64,000 bases of DNA, from assembly GCF_029439465.1 (NCBI RefSeq), contig NZ_JAROAV010000001.1, positions 26,890 to 90,889 of the forward strand. The letters run 5' to 3'. Source of the stretch: Luteipulveratus flavus. Lineage in GTDB: Bacteria; Actinomycetota; Actinomycetes; Actinomycetales; Dermatophilaceae. A program made the position numbers and the translations under genes. Under the pieces are notes generated by a model that saw only the letters and a program-made list of their open reading frames with translations, was not told the origin of the DNA and searched no databases. Shown here piece after piece: positions 42,985 through 52,040 of the stretch (within the stretch, counting starts at the first letter, position 1; the number at the start of each line of letters is the position of its first letter).

Positions 42985-45330
42985 TCAGTCCCGGGCCATG
43001 GCGGCTGCCAGATGGCTCTGCAGGTCGACATAGGCATCGTCGGCCACGTCGAACACGACCTTGATGATCCTGCCCTGCGCGAACTCGAACCGCGACCCGG
43101 CGTACAGACTCGAGACCGCGTCGGCGCTGTCGTAACCGATGCACAGCCCTTCCCCGCAGAGCGAGAAGTGACCGAGCACGGTGCGGATCTGCTCTGTGGC
43201 CACCGGCTTGTCGTCGATGTACAGCGTGGCCGGTCCGATCGCCTCTCGGTACTGACCGGCCTTGTCCTTCGTGAAGTCCATCCCCAGGATGTGTTTGCCG
43301 CTCAGACTGATCGGCGCCGAGAGCCTGGTCTCCGGTGGGATCCCCAGGAAGTTGTAGACGTAGTAGAGCGTCCCTTCCTTGATGAACAGTGCGTGTCCCG
43401 CAAACCGCGAGCCGTGCGCGAAGATGATGCCCTCACTCTGCGGGGTGAGATCAACCTCGGCGGCGACCTTGTAAGACACCCCGTGCACGTTGGCTGCCGA
43501 CCTCTCAGGGACCTCCGATGTGTCCGGGTAGTAGGTGTACTGCCCGGACGGCGGCACCGGCTGGTGGAACTCCATGTGATTGACGAACAGGTCGAAGTCC
43601 TCGGGTTTGGTCAGGATGGCCAGGTCGTTGAGCGGGAGCACCAGGTTGCGTCTCGCCTCGGTCATCCACAGGCTCTTGAGCTCCTCGACCTTGTCGGGGT
43701 TCTCGGCGGCCAGGTCGTGCGCCTCGGAGCGGTCCTGGTCGGTGTGGAACAGCTGCCAGGTGTCTTCGTCGTACCGCCCGGAGCCGCTCACCGGCCCGTG
43801 CTCGGTCACCGCCTTCCAGCCGCGGTGCCAGATCCCTCGGTTGCCGAACATCTCGTAGTACTGCGTCTCCTTGGTGGTCGGAGCGTCCGCGGCGTCGAAG
43901 CTCGTACGCATCGTGACCCCGTCCAGCGGGCGCTGCTCCACACCGTTGTACGTGTCGGGGAAGTCGACTCCACAGACATCGAGGATGGTGGCGACGACGT
44001 CGGTCGAGTGGTGGTACTGGTGGCGCACCTCACCCTTCGCCTCGATGCCGGCCGGCCAGTGGATGACCAGCGGGTCGCACACCCCGCCCTGGTAGACGTA
44101 CCGCTTGAACATCCGGTACGGCGTCGAGAACGCAGCAGCCCATCCGGTCGGGTAGTGGTTGTAGGTGTCCGGGCTGCCGAGACGGTCGACCATGGTCAAG
44201 TTCTGCTCCAGGTCGTCCGGGTAGCCGCCGAACACCTTGCCCTCGTTGACCGAGCCGTTCGGACTTCCCTCGCCGGACGCGCCGTTGTCCGCGCAGTAGA
44301 AGATGATCGTGTTGTCCAGCTGGCCCGACTCGTCGAGGTAGTCCACGATCCGTCCCACCTGGGCGTCGGTGTACTCGGAGAAGCCGGCGTACACCTCCGC
44401 CATCCGGCAGAACATCCCCCTCTCCGCCTCGTTCAGCTCGGCCCACGGGCGGACGCGGTCGCCCTCGGAGAACGTGCCCTCCGGCATCGGGTTGATCGGG
44501 GTGAGGTCGGTGCCCTCGGGAAGGACGCCCTTCTCGATCATCCGCTCCAGTACCCACTCGCGGTAGGCCTCGTAGCCGTCGTCGAAGGCGCCCTTGTACT
44601 TGTCGATGTACTCCTGCGGCGCGTGGTGCGGGGCGTGGTTGGCGCCCGGGCAGAACCACAGGTACCAGGGCTTGTCCGGCTCGGTCTGCTTGACGTCGCG
44701 GATCATCCGCAGCGCCTGGTCGGCGAGGTCCTTGGACAGGTGGTACCCCTCTTCGGGCGGGTACGGCTGATCGATGTAGTGGTTGTCCTCGGCCAGGCTC
44801 GGGTACCAGTTGTTGGTCTCGCCCCCGACGAAGCCGTAGAACCGGTCGTACCCCTGTGCCAGCGGCCACCCCTTCTTGGCGGCTCCGGCGGTCCACTCGT
44901 CGATGGGGATGTTGTGGTTCTTGCCGACCCAGAAGGTCGCCCAGCCGGCGTCGCGCAGCAGGTGCGCCATCGGCACGTTCTCCGGCGGGATGTGGGAGTT
45001 GTAGCCGGGGAAGCCGGTGGAGGACTCCGAGATCGTGGCGAACCCGTTGGCGTGGTGGTTGCGGCCGGTCAGGAAGGTCGACCGAGTGGGCGAGCACAGC
45101 GCCGTTGTGTGCCACTGGCTGTAGGTGAGACCGCCGGCGGCGAGCCGGTCCATCGTCGGCATGTTGATCCGGCCGCCGTACGGAGACCAGGCCGCCTGGC
45201 CGGTGTCGTCGTAGAGCACGACCAGGACGTTCGGAGCGCCCTCGGGTGCGGCCGGGGCCCGGTAGGCGTCCCAGTCCCCTTGGGAGTCACGGACGTCGAG
45301 CTCGATCCTGCCTTGGAACTCCCCTGGCAT
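42985..45330 (-). CDS. Arylsulfatase, formylglycine type
   Basis: A 781-residue sulfatase, in the long arylsulfatase class with a C-terminal extension. The Ca2+-binding Asp41-Asp42 (VLYDDTG) and the formylglycine site Cys79-S-P-T-Arg83 (CSPTRSTFLTGR) are intact. Further blocks are FWVGKNHNIP, LWFCPGANHAPHHAPQEYID and FYCADNGASGEGSPNG. No signal peptide is visible, so it is probably cytoplasmic and needs uptake of sulfate esters. It is co-transcribed with FGE. Dyad site 2 lies 62 bases upstream. The released sulfate would be used inside the cell. Confidence 0.95.
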   Translation of the reverse strand: MPGEFQGRIELDVRDSQGDWDAYRAPAAPEGAPNVLVVLYDDTGQAAWSPYGGRINMPTMDRLAAGGLTYSQWHTTALCSPTRSTFLTGRNHHANGFATISESSTGFPGYNSHIPPENVPMAHLLRDAGWATFWVGKNHNIPIDEWTAGAAKKGWPLAQGYDRFYGFVGGETNNWYPSLAEDNHYIDQPYPPEEGYHLSKDLADQALRMIRDVKQTEPDKPWYLWFCPGANHAPHHAPQEYIDKYKGAFDDGYEAYREWVLERMIEKGVLPEGTDLTPINPMPEGTFSEGDRVRPWAELNEAERGMFCRMAEVYAGFSEYTDAQVGRIVDYLDESGQLDNTIIFYCADNGASGEGSPNGSVNEGKVFGGYPDDLEQNLTMVDRLGSPDTYNHYPTGWAAAFSTPYRMFKRYVYQGGVCDPLVIHWPAGIEAKGEVRHQYHHSTDVVATILDVCGVDFPDTYNGVEQRPLDGVTMRTSFDAADAPTTKETQYYEMFGNRGIWHRGWKAVTEHGPVSGSGRYDEDTWQLFHTDQDRSEAHDLAAENPDKVEELKSLWMTEARRNLVLPLNDLAILTKPEDFDLFVNHMEFHQPVPPSGQYTYYPDTSEVPERSAANVHGVSYKVAAEVDLTPQSEGIIFAHGSRFAGHALFIKEGTLYYVYNFLGIPPETRLSAPISLSGKHILGMDFTKDKAGQYREAIGPATLYIDDKPVATEQIRTVLGHFSLCGEGLCIGYDSADAVSSLYAGSRFEFAQGRIIKVVFDVADDAYVDLQSHLAAAMARD

Positions 45331-45391
45331 GGCTACCTCCGTCGTCAGCGGTCCGTCGTCCCCAGGGTCCCGACGTCCGCGTACGCGGGGG

Positions 45392-45408
45392 TCACCCGTC
45401 GCGGGTGA
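45392..45408. promoter_or_regulatory. 17-bp dyad site 2 (TCACCCGTCGCGGGTGA)
   Basis: A perfect six-base dyad, TCACCC-N5-GGGTGA, 62 bases upstream of the arylsulfatase start. Its first bases are the stop codon of the second SulP gene, so the site lies at the junction of the two genes. Confidence 0.65.
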
Positions 45409-47089
45409 ACGGTGAGCCGGTACGCGGCCGGTCGTCGCCGTCGGCGCGGCGGCGAGCGGCCGCGAGCGCGTCCTCGACGGTGGGCTGCACCAGGCCGGCG
45501 TCGGCCTGCTCGGCGAACCACGGCCACGCGCGTGCTGCCTTCAGGGAGGGCTCGGGCAACGAGGTGATCATGAGATCGACCCCTTGGCGGCTCAGGTCCT
45601 CCTGCAGCGAGCGGACGGTGTCGAGGAAGGGCATCGTCACGCCGTGCACCGCCGCCGCCTCGACCACGACCGTCCGAACCTCGGGGGTGTGGAGCACGAA
45701 GTCCAGGACGTCGTCGGACGTCGCTCGGGCGTTGCCCGTGTACAGACCGCCGTCCAGGTGCAGGAGGAGCGTGTGGGGGTCCGACGGTTCCGGCTGTTCG
45801 GGCGGGTTGATGGTCCAGCCGCCACCCCTGCGCCGGTGCAGCGGCCGCACCCGCGAACGGTTCAGGTGCCGCAGGACGAGCAGGAAGGTGAGGCCGATGC
45901 CGACCGCGACGGCGAGCAGCAGACCCGCGGTCAGGCCCAGCACCGCGGTGACGACCGCCACCCAGAACTCGGCCCGGTCGACGGCCCAGTAGGTCCGGAA
46001 CTCGGCAGGCGAGAGCAGCCCGGTGACAGCGACGATCACCATGGCCGCGAGCACGGCCCTGGGCAGGTCACTGAGCACGGGTCCGAGGAACAGGGCGACG
46101 AGCACCGCTAGCGCGGCCGTCGTCAGACCGGCCACCTGCGACCGCGCACCGGCCCGCTGGTTCACGGCGCTCTGCGAGAAACCTCCGGCAGGTGGCAGCG
46201 ACTGAGCGAGACCCCCGGCGAGCGACGCGCAGCCGACGGCGAGCAGCTCCTGGTCGCTGTCGATGGCGGGTTCGTCGCGCTGGCGGTTGCTGCGGGCCAC
46301 CAGCACCGTCTCCAAGAAGGCCATCACCGCGATGGCGAGAGCGCCGGGCATGAGCGTTCCGACCAGGCCGAGGTCGGGCACGGACAGGGTCGGAAGACCG
46401 CTCGGCACCCGCGGAACCAGCTCGACGCCGTGCTGCTCGGCGTCGGTGAGTGCGATGACCGAGATGCCGCCCACGACCGCCACCAGCGGTCCGGGTACCG
46501 CGGGGAGCAGCCTCCGTAGTGCCAGCAGGATCGCGATGGAGGCCACCGAGATGACGATCGTGCGCACGTCGCCCTCGGAGAGCCGTCGCAGGACCGACCA
46601 CACCGCGCTGAAGAAGCCCGACGTGTCCTCCTCGCGCATGCCCAGCAGCGCCGGCAGCTGACCGGCCGCGACGGTGAGTCCGACGCCGGTCTTGATGCCG
46701 GTCATCGTCGCCGGACTGATGTTCTCCACCAGCGAGCCGAGACGGAAGAGTCGCATCACCAGCAGCCACAGCCCCACGAGGCAGGTGAGGGTGAACGCGT
46801 CTCGGGTCAGGTCCTCCGGCGCACTGTCCACCCCCGCGAGGGTGGTCGCGACCAGCACCGCGATCGTGGAGGTCGTGGTGACGCTGGCGCTGCGTGAACC
46901 GCCGAGCAGCGCGTAGACGACCACGGGCACCATGCAGGTGTAGAGGCCGATCTGGACCGGGAGGCCGGCGATCGTGGCGTACGCCATCGCCTGTGGCAGG
47001 ACGACGGTGCCGGCGGCGACCCCGGCCAGCAGGTCGTACCGGATCCAGTCGCGGTGGTAGCCGCGCAGAGTCGGCGTCAACCAGGACAC
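45392..47089 (-). CDS. SulP-family anion transporter with STAS domain (second copy)
   Basis: A 565-residue SulP protein: LLAGVAAGTVVLPQAMAYATIAGLPVQIGLYTCMVPVVVYALLGGS and FSQSAVNQRAGARSQVAG are family blocks. A STAS domain occupies about residues 440-550. It differs from the first SulP copy across most of its length, so it is not a recent duplicate. GTG 47089 is 34 bases downstream of dyad site 3. Probably imports sulfate or a related anion in the same regulon as the sulfatase. Confidence 0.92.
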   Translation of the reverse strand: MSWLTPTLRGYHRDWIRYDLLAGVAAGTVVLPQAMAYATIAGLPVQIGLYTCMVPVVVYALLGGSRSASVTTTSTIAVLVATTLAGVDSAPEDLTRDAFTLTCLVGLWLLVMRLFRLGSLVENISPATMTGIKTGVGLTVAAGQLPALLGMREEDTSGFFSAVWSVLRRLSEGDVRTIVISVASIAILLALRRLLPAVPGPLVAVVGGISVIALTDAEQHGVELVPRVPSGLPTLSVPDLGLVGTLMPGALAIAVMAFLETVLVARSNRQRDEPAIDSDQELLAVGCASLAGGLAQSLPPAGGFSQSAVNQRAGARSQVAGLTTAALAVLVALFLGPVLSDLPRAVLAAMVIVAVTGLLSPAEFRTYWAVDRAEFWVAVVTAVLGLTAGLLLAVAVGIGLTFLLVLRHLNRSRVRPLHRRRGGGWTINPPEQPEPSDPHTLLLHLDGGLYTGNARATSDDVLDFVLHTPEVRTVVVEAAAVHGVTMPFLDTVRSLQEDLSRQGVDLMITSLPEPSLKAARAWPWFAEQADAGLVQPTVEDALAAARRRADGDDRPRTGSPFTRDG

Positions 47090-47123
47090 ACGCGCATCCC
47101 ACCGCGCTCGGCGCCGCGTGAGG

Positions 47124-47140
47124 TCACCCGGTCCGGGGGA
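47124..47140. promoter_or_regulatory. 17-bp dyad site 3 (TCACCCGGTCCGGGGGA)
   Basis: Reads TCCCCCGGACCGGGTGA on the minus strand, one base different from site 4. It lies 34 bases upstream of the second SulP gene, in the 100-base gap after the HdeD-like gene. Confidence 0.7.
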
Positions 47141-47189
47141 AGGGGCCGGGAGAGTCGGCCCGGTGTCCGCCGCCGGACGGGACGGGAAG

Positions 47190-47804
47190 TCACGTCGCGG
47201 GCAACGAGCGGCTCGAGTCGTCCCTCTCGAGCGCAGCAGCTCGCAGCCGCCAGCCGGCTCCGATCACCAGCGCTCCATAGACGAGCAGCCAGATCGAGAT
47301 CACGAGTACCAGCGCGTCCAGCGACAGCTTCGGGTTCACCAGGAGGTACGCGCCCCCGGCGATGCTGACCAGACCCATGAACACGGTCAGGGCTCGCGCA
47401 TCCCGGCGCCCGAGGACGGCCTCGATGACGTGGATCGCGCCCATGACGACCCACCAGGCGCCGACGAGCATCCCGAGGATCGCGACGGTCTGCAGCGGTG
47501 ACCGCAGGCACAGGAGACCCACGATGAGGGACAGGCCGCCGGTCACCCCGAGCAGCGCTCGCACCGTGCCGTCGGCCTGGTCGACGGCGATCGCGTTCAC
47601 GATCCGGAAGGCTCCGGTGACGATCAGGTGCACGGCCAGCAGCACCGCGAGCACGACCAGCGTCTCGTCCGGCCACACCAGCAGGATCAGTCCGACCAGC
47701 AGGGTCCCCACGCCGTACGCCAGCACTATCGCCCAGTGGTCGGCGACCCGGCTCACACCGGGCGGCAGTGGCGAGTCGGCGAACCTCGATTGCTGTGCGC
47801 TCAT
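47190..47804 (-). CDS. HdeD/DUF308 family membrane protein
   Basis: A 204-residue protein with six membrane segments in three DUF308 hairpins (GVGTLLVGLILLVWPDETLVVLAVLLAVHLIVTGAFRI is one complete repeat). HdeD proteins are linked to acid resistance in Enterobacteria; the role in actinobacteria is unknown. It follows the large LuxR regulator by 13 bases on the same strand, so it is most likely in its operon. Confidence 0.88.
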   Translation of the reverse strand: MSAQQSRFADSPLPPGVSRVADHWAIVLAYGVGTLLVGLILLVWPDETLVVLAVLLAVHLIVTGAFRIVNAIAVDQADGTVRALLGVTGGLSLIVGLLCLRSPLQTVAILGMLVGAWWVVMGAIHVIEAVLGRRDARALTVFMGLVSIAGGAYLLVNPKLSLDALVLVISIWLLVYGALVIGAGWRLRAAALERDDSSRSLPAT

Positions 47805-47817
47805 CTGGACTCCCGGT

Positions 47818-50457
47818 TCAGAGCAGGTGCAGCTTGCGTGCCACGGCCAGGGCGTCGCTACGGCGACCGACCGAGAGCTTGCAGTAGAGGTTGGAGACGT
47901 GCGTCTTGACGGTGTTCTCGCTGACGAACAGGTCGGCCGCGATGTCGGCGTAGGAGGATCCGCGGGCCAGCTCGACCAGCACGTCGTGCTCGCGCCGGCT
48001 CAGCGTCGGCACGGTTGCGGGGCTGCCCGCGTGGGCGATCTCGCGGGCCGTCGGAGTCGTAGACCGGAAGGCGGTGACCACCGGCGGCCGGTCCGCGCAC
48101 GCCTCGCGCAGCTGCGCCGTCCAGGGCCGGTCGAGCAGCTCCGGGTACGCGGACAGCAGCACGCCGACCCTCGTCCCGTGCAGGCTCCATCCCAGGAACG
48201 GGCTGGCGCACCGCCCGGCCTCGGTGACGTCGATCGCTCGCGCGAGCAGCTCCTGCGCTCGCTCGACCTCGCCCTGACGGTGGTAGAGCTGGGCGAGACA
48301 CACCAGTGCCGCCGGAGTGACGTCCGGTTGCGTCCCGCTCGGGATCTCGGCAGCGCGCTCCAGGAGCGCCGTGGCTTCCTGCAGGTCGCCGTCGAGGTCC
48401 GCCTCGAGACCCCGGACCCAGGCCGACTCCGCGTCGCCGCCCAGCCGCTGAAGGTGGTCGATCTCCTCACGCAGGACGACCCGGTTGCCGACCAGCAGCC
48501 CGTACGCCGCCCGCTCGAGCGCCAGCGCGATGGAGACGACCGGGGGATGGTCCTGCGACTCGGCCGCCAGCTCCAGCACAGCCCGGGCGTTGTCGGCATC
48601 GCCCGCACGCAGGGTCTGGCGGGCACGGCAGACCCGGTGCCAGAAACGTCCGAGACGATCGTCCGGTACGGACGTGATCGGCTCGACCGTGTCGCCGAAG
48701 TCGCCCCACGGGAGGGACTGGGCCTGCGCCAGCTGCAGCGCGACCTCTGCCCGCGCCACCGTGGCGGCCGCCGCACCCGTCACTCCATCGGTGGCGCCCA
48801 CGGCCTGCAGCGCCTGGAGCGCGAGGTCGCGGCAGTGACGTTCGCGCCCGGCCATGAAGTGGGTGAGGGCGAGATGGCTGAGTGCCTCGGCGACGACCGG
48901 GCGCAACCCGTGCGACTGCCCCAGCAGCACCGCCTCGCGGAGACGCCGCTCGGCCTCGCCCAGCCGGCCCAGCCAGTTCAGCGCCGCGCCCTGCTCGACG
49001 AGCAGGAGCGGTAGGAACTCGTCGAGAACCGGGCCCGCCGCGGCCTGATGTCGGACGAGCAGCGCCGAGGCGTCCCGCACGGCCGGCTCGACGCGCTCGG
49101 ACCCGGAGCGGCTGCGCCGTAGTCGCACCGCCAGGACCCGCATCGCAGGGATCTCCTTCGGCGCGGACTCGGCGTGGCGGATCACGCGCCGCGCCCAGTG
49201 CTCGGCGCTGCCGCTGTCACCGTCCACCCAGTGCGCCCAGGCGATGGCCGGCCAGGCGTCCGGACGGTCCTCGAGGCAGGAGATCGCGTCCCGCACCAGA
49301 CGGTGCACGACCGGGTTGGGCGACACCGTCACGGTCGGGCCGTGCTCGACCAGCGCATCGGTGGCGGCTTCCTGCTCACCCAGCGCGACCAACCGACGGA
49401 AGCCGTCATGAGTGTCGCCTCGGGCGAGGTCGAGTCGGGCGGCCCGCAGCACGGTCGCGTGTGACTGCCTGGCGTCCACCCCGTCGCCGGCGCGGCACCG
49501 GCGCGCGACCTCCAGCAGCACGGGGTGGATGCGGTAGCGCACATCGGCGTGCTCGTGCTCGGCGAGGCGGTGGACGAGCAGGCCCGTCGACTCCAGCGCC
49601 CCGAGCACCTCCCCGGCACCGCGGTCCTGGGTCAGGTGTCGAGCGAGTCCAGGGGTGAGGGTGCCTTCGTCCACCGCGCACAGGAGCAGATGACGCTCCG
49701 GCGGATGCAGCGCCGCGAAGACCTCACCGGCGACGAGGTCCGCGACTCCGCGACGGGACTGCTGGATCCGGCGGGTCAGGTCGGAGGAGCGGGAGGTGGA
49801 CGCCCAGGCCCGCGACGCGAGCACGGCCGCGGCGAACCATCCGTCTGCCCACTCGTGAATGGCCTGAAGGACCTCGGGATCCTCGGTGTGCGCATGGTGG
49901 GCGACGACGTACGAGGTCTCGTCGGCGTCCAGCCGTACGACGTCACCGCGCAGCACGGTCAGCGCGCCCAGCAGGTCGGGCATCAGCCGGCTGATCGCCA
50001 GGTCCCAGCGCGTGAGCAGCAGCAGCCGGATGTTCTGCGGTTCGTCGGCCAGCCGCTGGTCGATGTGGCGGACGCAACTCGGCGACATCGTGTTCGCGTC
50101 GTCGATGACGACCAGGCGCGCGCCCGTGCCACCGCTGGACGCGGCACCGTCGATCACCGCCCTCAGGTCGGCGACGGTGAGGCCGTCGTGCGCAGTCGTC
50201 CAGGTGGCGTCGGCGCCGAGCCGCGACTGCTGCAACCAGCCGCCGACGCCCAGCGTCTTGCCCGACCCCGCCGGTGCCACGACCATCGTGAGGGCGTTCG
50301 CGGTGGCCTCGTCGAGTCGGCGCCAGAGCTCGCGGCGGGGTAGGTAGCCGCGCGGCAGCCAGGGAGCTCCGTCGACGGGCGGATGGCGCGGCGCTCCCAG
50401 TGGCGCGCCACCCGCGCTCTGGGCACTGGTTCGACCCGAGAGATGGGCAGTGGTCAC
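47818..50457 (-). CDS. MalT/LAL-type LuxR family transcriptional regulator
   Basis: An 879-residue regulator. Walker A is VAPAGSGKT (60-68), the Walker B region LVVIDDANT follows, then a long alpha-helical TPR-like middle, and a C-terminal LuxR helix-turn-helix in the last 62 residues (TLSRREHDVLVELARGSSYADIAADLFVSENTVKTHVSNLYCKL). This is a STAND-type signal-transduction ATPase. It is the obvious candidate to bind the dyad found at five promoters around it, including one 106 bases upstream of its own start. The inducer is unknown. Confidence 0.95.
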   Translation of the reverse strand: MTTAHLSGRTSAQSAGGAPLGAPRHPPVDGAPWLPRGYLPRRELWRRLDEATANALTMVVAPAGSGKTLGVGGWLQQSRLGADATWTTAHDGLTVADLRAVIDGAASSGGTGARLVVIDDANTMSPSCVRHIDQRLADEPQNIRLLLLTRWDLAISRLMPDLLGALTVLRGDVVRLDADETSYVVAHHAHTEDPEVLQAIHEWADGWFAAAVLASRAWASTSRSSDLTRRIQQSRRGVADLVAGEVFAALHPPERHLLLCAVDEGTLTPGLARHLTQDRGAGEVLGALESTGLLVHRLAEHEHADVRYRIHPVLLEVARRCRAGDGVDARQSHATVLRAARLDLARGDTHDGFRRLVALGEQEAATDALVEHGPTVTVSPNPVVHRLVRDAISCLEDRPDAWPAIAWAHWVDGDSGSAEHWARRVIRHAESAPKEIPAMRVLAVRLRRSRSGSERVEPAVRDASALLVRHQAAAGPVLDEFLPLLLVEQGAALNWLGRLGEAERRLREAVLLGQSHGLRPVVAEALSHLALTHFMAGRERHCRDLALQALQAVGATDGVTGAAAATVARAEVALQLAQAQSLPWGDFGDTVEPITSVPDDRLGRFWHRVCRARQTLRAGDADNARAVLELAAESQDHPPVVSIALALERAAYGLLVGNRVVLREEIDHLQRLGGDAESAWVRGLEADLDGDLQEATALLERAAEIPSGTQPDVTPAALVCLAQLYHRQGEVERAQELLARAIDVTEAGRCASPFLGWSLHGTRVGVLLSAYPELLDRPWTAQLREACADRPPVVTAFRSTTPTAREIAHAGSPATVPTLSRREHDVLVELARGSSYADIAADLFVSENTVKTHVSNLYCKLSVGRRSDALAVARKLHLL

Positions 50458-50506
50458 GGCTGCTCCTCCGTAAGAGCCGTGCGCCGGGGGATCGTCGAGC
50501 GTCCCC

Positions 50507-50532
50507 GGCTCAGCCCCGCACGGGGCTGAGCC
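50507..50532. terminator. Perfect 12-bp hairpin, probable terminator
   Basis: GGCTCAGCCCCG (50507-50518), CA, CGGGGCTGAGCC (50521-50532). It lies 54 bases after the DUF7144 stop in its transcription direction and 49 bases before the LuxR regulator start. It probably ends the DUF1269-DUF7144 transcript, or acts as a leader hairpin for the regulator. Confidence 0.7.
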
Positions 50533-50562
50533 CAGGGTAGTGGCGACCCAGCACGGTGGCGT

Positions 50563-50579
50563 TCCCCCGGAACGGGTGA
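50563..50579. promoter_or_regulatory. 17-bp dyad site 4 (TCCCCCGGAACGGGTGA)
   Basis: Lies just after the DUF7144 stop and 106 bases upstream of the LuxR regulator start. It matches the minus strand of site 1 at 16 of 17 and of site 3 at 16 of 17 positions. It would allow autoregulation of the LuxR-HdeD operon. Confidence 0.7.
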
Positions 50580-50586
50580 TCCGCGA

Positions 50587-50979
50587 TCAGGGTGTGCGGG
50601 ACAGCTGGACGCTCAGCGCCCAGATCACCATGACGTCGATGGCGATGACGATGAGCGACCACCAGGGGTACCACGGCAGGAAGAGGAAGTTGGTGACTGC
50701 GGACACGGCGGCCAGGGCGATGCCCGCCATCAGCGCGACCGTTCGTCCGAGGACGATGAAGACCCCGATGAGCAGCCCGATCAGTCCCACGACGACGTGG
50801 ATCCAGCCCCAGGTCGTGATGTCGAGCTGGTAGACGTAGTCCCGCGTGGTGACGTAGACGTCGTCGTCGAGGACAGCGGACAGGCCCTCGAGGAGCTGGA
50901 ACAACCCCACGACGGCGAGCATCGTCCCGGCGAAGACGCTCAGGCCGGCCGCCCAGACGTTGCGGGTCGCGTGGCTCAT
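50587..50979 (-). CDS. DUF7144-like membrane protein
   Basis: A 130-residue protein with four membrane segments (AAGLSVFAGTMLAVVGLFQLLEGL, TWGWIHVVVGLIGLLIGVFIVLG, ...FLFLPWYPWWSLIVIAIDVMVIWAL), the pattern of the actinobacterial DUF7144 family. Function unknown. Its ATG overlaps the DUF1269 stop (ATGA). Confidence 0.82.
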   Translation of the reverse strand: MSHATRNVWAAGLSVFAGTMLAVVGLFQLLEGLSAVLDDDVYVTTRDYVYQLDITTWGWIHVVVGLIGLLIGVFIVLGRTVALMAGIALAAVSAVTNFLFLPWYPWWSLIVIAIDVMVIWALSVQLSRTP

Positions 50980-51464
50980 TCGGCGAACACCTCGCGCAGC
51001 GCCTTCTCCTGGTCACCGCTGAGGTTGGTGAACAGCAGCTCCGACGGCTCGTGCTCCTGGAACGCAGCCTTCACCTTGTCCATCACCGCGTCCGAGGTGA
51101 GGGCGAACAGGGCGGACGTGCCGGGAGTGACCTCATCGCGAGCCCGGTTGATGAACTGGTCGTCGATACCGACATCGGCCAGGGAGCCCGACAGCGCGCC
51201 GGTCGCGGCGCCGACCGCCGCTCCGAGCAGCGGGACGAAGAAGATGAGTCCGAAGAGCAGTCCCCAGAAGGCTCCGCCCAGCGCGCCCGTACCAGCGAGA
51301 CCGTGAAGCTGACGGGTCTTGGGCTTTTTCTTCCCGTCTGGCCAGGACACCGTCGCGGCGTCGTGCACGACGATCGTCTCCTCGCGGGTCAGCTCCTCGA
51401 GAATCGTGACGGCGCCGTCCGCGCCGCCGGGTGTGTCGAACTTCCAGACCGTCAGCGTGGCCAT
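50976..51464 (-). CDS. DUF1269 protein
   Basis: A 162-residue DUF1269 protein: LTVWKFDTPGGADGAVTILEEL at the start, VVHDAATVSWPDGKKKP, and a hydrophobic glycine-rich segment GGAFWGLLFGLIFFVPLLGAAVGAATGALSG (about 70-100). Many members sit in stress or dormancy clusters; function unknown. The true start is ATG 51464, preceded by dyad site 5 at 114 bases. A frame running to 52022 is an artefact. Confidence 0.88.
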   Translation of the reverse strand: MATLTVWKFDTPGGADGAVTILEELTREETIVVHDAATVSWPDGKKKPKTRQLHGLAGTGALGGAFWGLLFGLIFFVPLLGAAVGAATGALSGSLADVGIDDQFINRARDEVTPGTSALFALTSDAVMDKVKAAFQEHEPSELLFTNLSGDQEKALREVFAE

Positions 51465-51577
51465 CGGTGCTCTCCTCGGATCAGGCGGGGTGGATGCCGC
51501 CACGCTGCTCCCGCGCTCGCGCTGTCGACCTCCCCCTTTGCGGGTGACCTGGGGTCTGCGGCGCCCGTAGGTGGCGA

Positions 51578-51594
51578 TCCCCCGATTGGGGTGA
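51578..51594. promoter_or_regulatory. 17-bp dyad site 5 (TCCCCCGATTGGGGTGA)
   Basis: Lies in the divergent spacer between the DUF1269 operon and the 68-residue gene, 68 bases before the latter. The half-sites TCCCC and GGTGA fit the dyad seen at four other promoters. Confidence 0.7.
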
Positions 51595-51662
51595 GTCGTC
51601 GGCGGCCCTCGGCGCCTACCGTGAGCCGGGTGCACCGGAGCGACCGTCCAGGAGGAGCTGGG

Positions 51663-51869
51663 ATGGGCACGACCCGAGTGATGATCCGGCTCGACGACGA
51701 GGTGTCGGAGGAGCTGCTCTCCGCGTTCCCGCGACTCGAGGCGAAGGTGCAGCGCGCGCACACCACGCTCACCGGCGACTTCACCGATCAGAGCGAGCTC
51801 CAAGGGGTGCTCAACTACCTCAGCGCGATGGGCATCACGATCGTCGACGTCGTCACCATCCCGGAATGA
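51663..51869 (+). CDS. Small 68-residue protein, unknown
   Basis: Sequence begins MGTTRVMIRLDDEVSEELLSAF and ends LSAMGITIVDVVTIPE. TTLTGDFTDQSELQGVLNYL resembles small proteins common beside LuxR/MalT regulators in actinobacteria; I know no function. A strong AGGAGG stands 7-10 bases before ATG 51663. Divergent from the DUF1269 operon through dyad site 5, so probably in the same regulon. Confidence 0.78.
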   Translation: MGTTRVMIRLDDEVSEELLSAFPRLEAKVQRAHTTLTGDFTDQSELQGVLNYLSAMGITIVDVVTIPE

Positions 51870-52040
51870 GCCGCCGGCCGATATGTCAATGCAGCGGTGG
51901 AACTGGCTGTACGGGAAGTCCTCGCTCGGTGAGTCCGGGGTGCCAGACATCGAGCCTCCTGGGTTGGTGCCGCGGCCGAGACGGAGGTCCGCGCCGCAGG
52001 GATGCCAGGCAGACGGTGGCACTCGAAGGCTAGGGGTTGC

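Noticed and set aside
49525..50343. Plus-strand frame opposite the LuxR regulator
   Set aside because: Antisense to a well-supported 879-residue gene and lacks any recognisable motif.
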